Below are positions 5,524 to 5,598 of a stretch of DNA of 5,598 nucleotides, piece by piece. Positions within the stretch are counted from its first letter, which is position 1. The number at the start of each line of letters is the position of its first letter. Both the position numbers and the translations under genes were made by a program. The notes under the pieces are model-generated. The model was not told the DNA's origin, searched no databases, and saw only the letters and a list, made by a program, of their open reading frames with translations. This DNA comes from Rhodobacterales bacterium UBA3089 (GTDB taxonomy: Bacteria > Pseudomonadota > Alphaproteobacteria > Rhodobacterales > Rhodobacteraceae): positions 17,274 through 22,871 of the forward strand of contig DFBD01000248.1 in the NCBI GenBank assembly GCA_002367255.1, given 5' to 3'.

Positions 5524-5552
5524 TTGTCGCAATGGAATCGATGTTCTGTCAA
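5524..5552 (-). promoter_or_regulatory. Promoter of the host-attachment gene
   Basis: Read on the minus strand, a perfect TTGACA (5552-5547) is followed after 17 bases by CGACAA (5529-5524). That weak -10 sits in GCGACAAT, which fits GCTANAWC at six of eight positions. The predicted start is near 5517, giving a leader of about 39 nt. A poor -10 with an activator site adjoining the -35 is typical of an activator-dependent promoter. Confidence 0.5.
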
Positions 5553-5565
5553 TGATGTGCATCAA
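5552..5565 (-). promoter_or_regulatory. FNR/FnrL-type binding site
   Basis: On the minus strand this reads TTGATGCACATCAT, matching the FNR-family consensus TTGAT-N4-ATCAA at nine of ten defined positions. Its centre (between 5558 and 5559) lies 41.5 bp before the start predicted from the -35/-10 pair, the classical spacing of class II FNR-activated promoters. The half-site overlaps TTGACA by one base. Since the site is nearly symmetric, it could also serve a divergent gene beyond the right edge. Related regulators (Dnr/NnrR) use very similar sites. Confidence 0.65.
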
Positions 5566-5598
5566 ACCCGAAGGGTATTACCTACGGCAAATAGGGCG

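Noticed and set aside
5568..5579. Short ACCC-GAA-GGGT-like stem near the right edge
   Set aside because: A four-base-pair stem with no T-tract on either strand is expected by chance, and the window ends before its context can be seen.
1..5598. CRISPR array, insertion sequence, prophage, tRNA or rRNA
   Set aside because: I saw no regularly spaced repeats, no transposase or integrase motifs, no terminal inverted repeats and no cloverleaf or rRNA-like sequence on either strand.

Overview
The window looks like a piece of alphaproteobacterial chromosome, most likely from the Rhodobacterales (Roseobacter-like) with moderate GC content. The evidence is the protein set: a monofunctional prephenate dehydratase, a membrane-anchored CycM/cytochrome c-y type cytochrome, a soluble DjlA-like TerB/J protein, an EEP-fold hydrolase, an oligoendopeptidase F and a 'host attachment' family protein. 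Two promoter candidates also carry -10 elements resembling the alphaproteobacterial GCTANAWC consensus. I see no rRNA, tRNA, CRISPR array, insertion sequence or phage gene. It reads as ordinary core genome.

Layout. Positions 1-254 (minus) hold the N-terminal part of pheA, running off the left edge. A 127-bp divergent spacer leads to a plus-strand cytochrome c gene (382-924) that ends in a clear intrinsic terminator (941-969). The next 412 bp contain no long ORF. They do hold a 43-codon ORF (1070-1201) with a good Shine-Dalgarno site and a hydrophobic C-terminal half. A dyad that also resembles a CtrA box (1031-1053) lies just upstream of it. The rest of that spacer (1202-1381) holds only a hairpin and a doubtful reading frame. 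A TerB/J-domain gene (1382-2068) is followed after one nucleotide by an EEP-family gene that I start at a TTG codon (2070-3101). The pepF-like metallopeptidase gene (3167-4990) follows with its own Shine-Dalgarno site and a plausible promoter. It converges on a minus-strand host-attachment family gene (5038-5478).

How the parts relate. The cytochrome is expected to carry electrons from the bc1 complex to a terminal oxidase at the cytoplasmic membrane. pheA belongs to phenylalanine synthesis and is linked to it only by sharing the divergent spacer. The TerB/J gene and the EEP gene form a tight, probably translationally coupled pair. The host-attachment gene has a near-perfect FNR-type site (5552-5565, minus). 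The site is centred 41.5 bp before the start point predicted from a TTGACA -35 element, which suggests induction under low oxygen.

I do not see a clear undescribed multi-gene system. The best leads are the FNR-type promoter, the small membrane-peptide gene with its operator-like dyad, and the coupled TerB-J/EEP pair.
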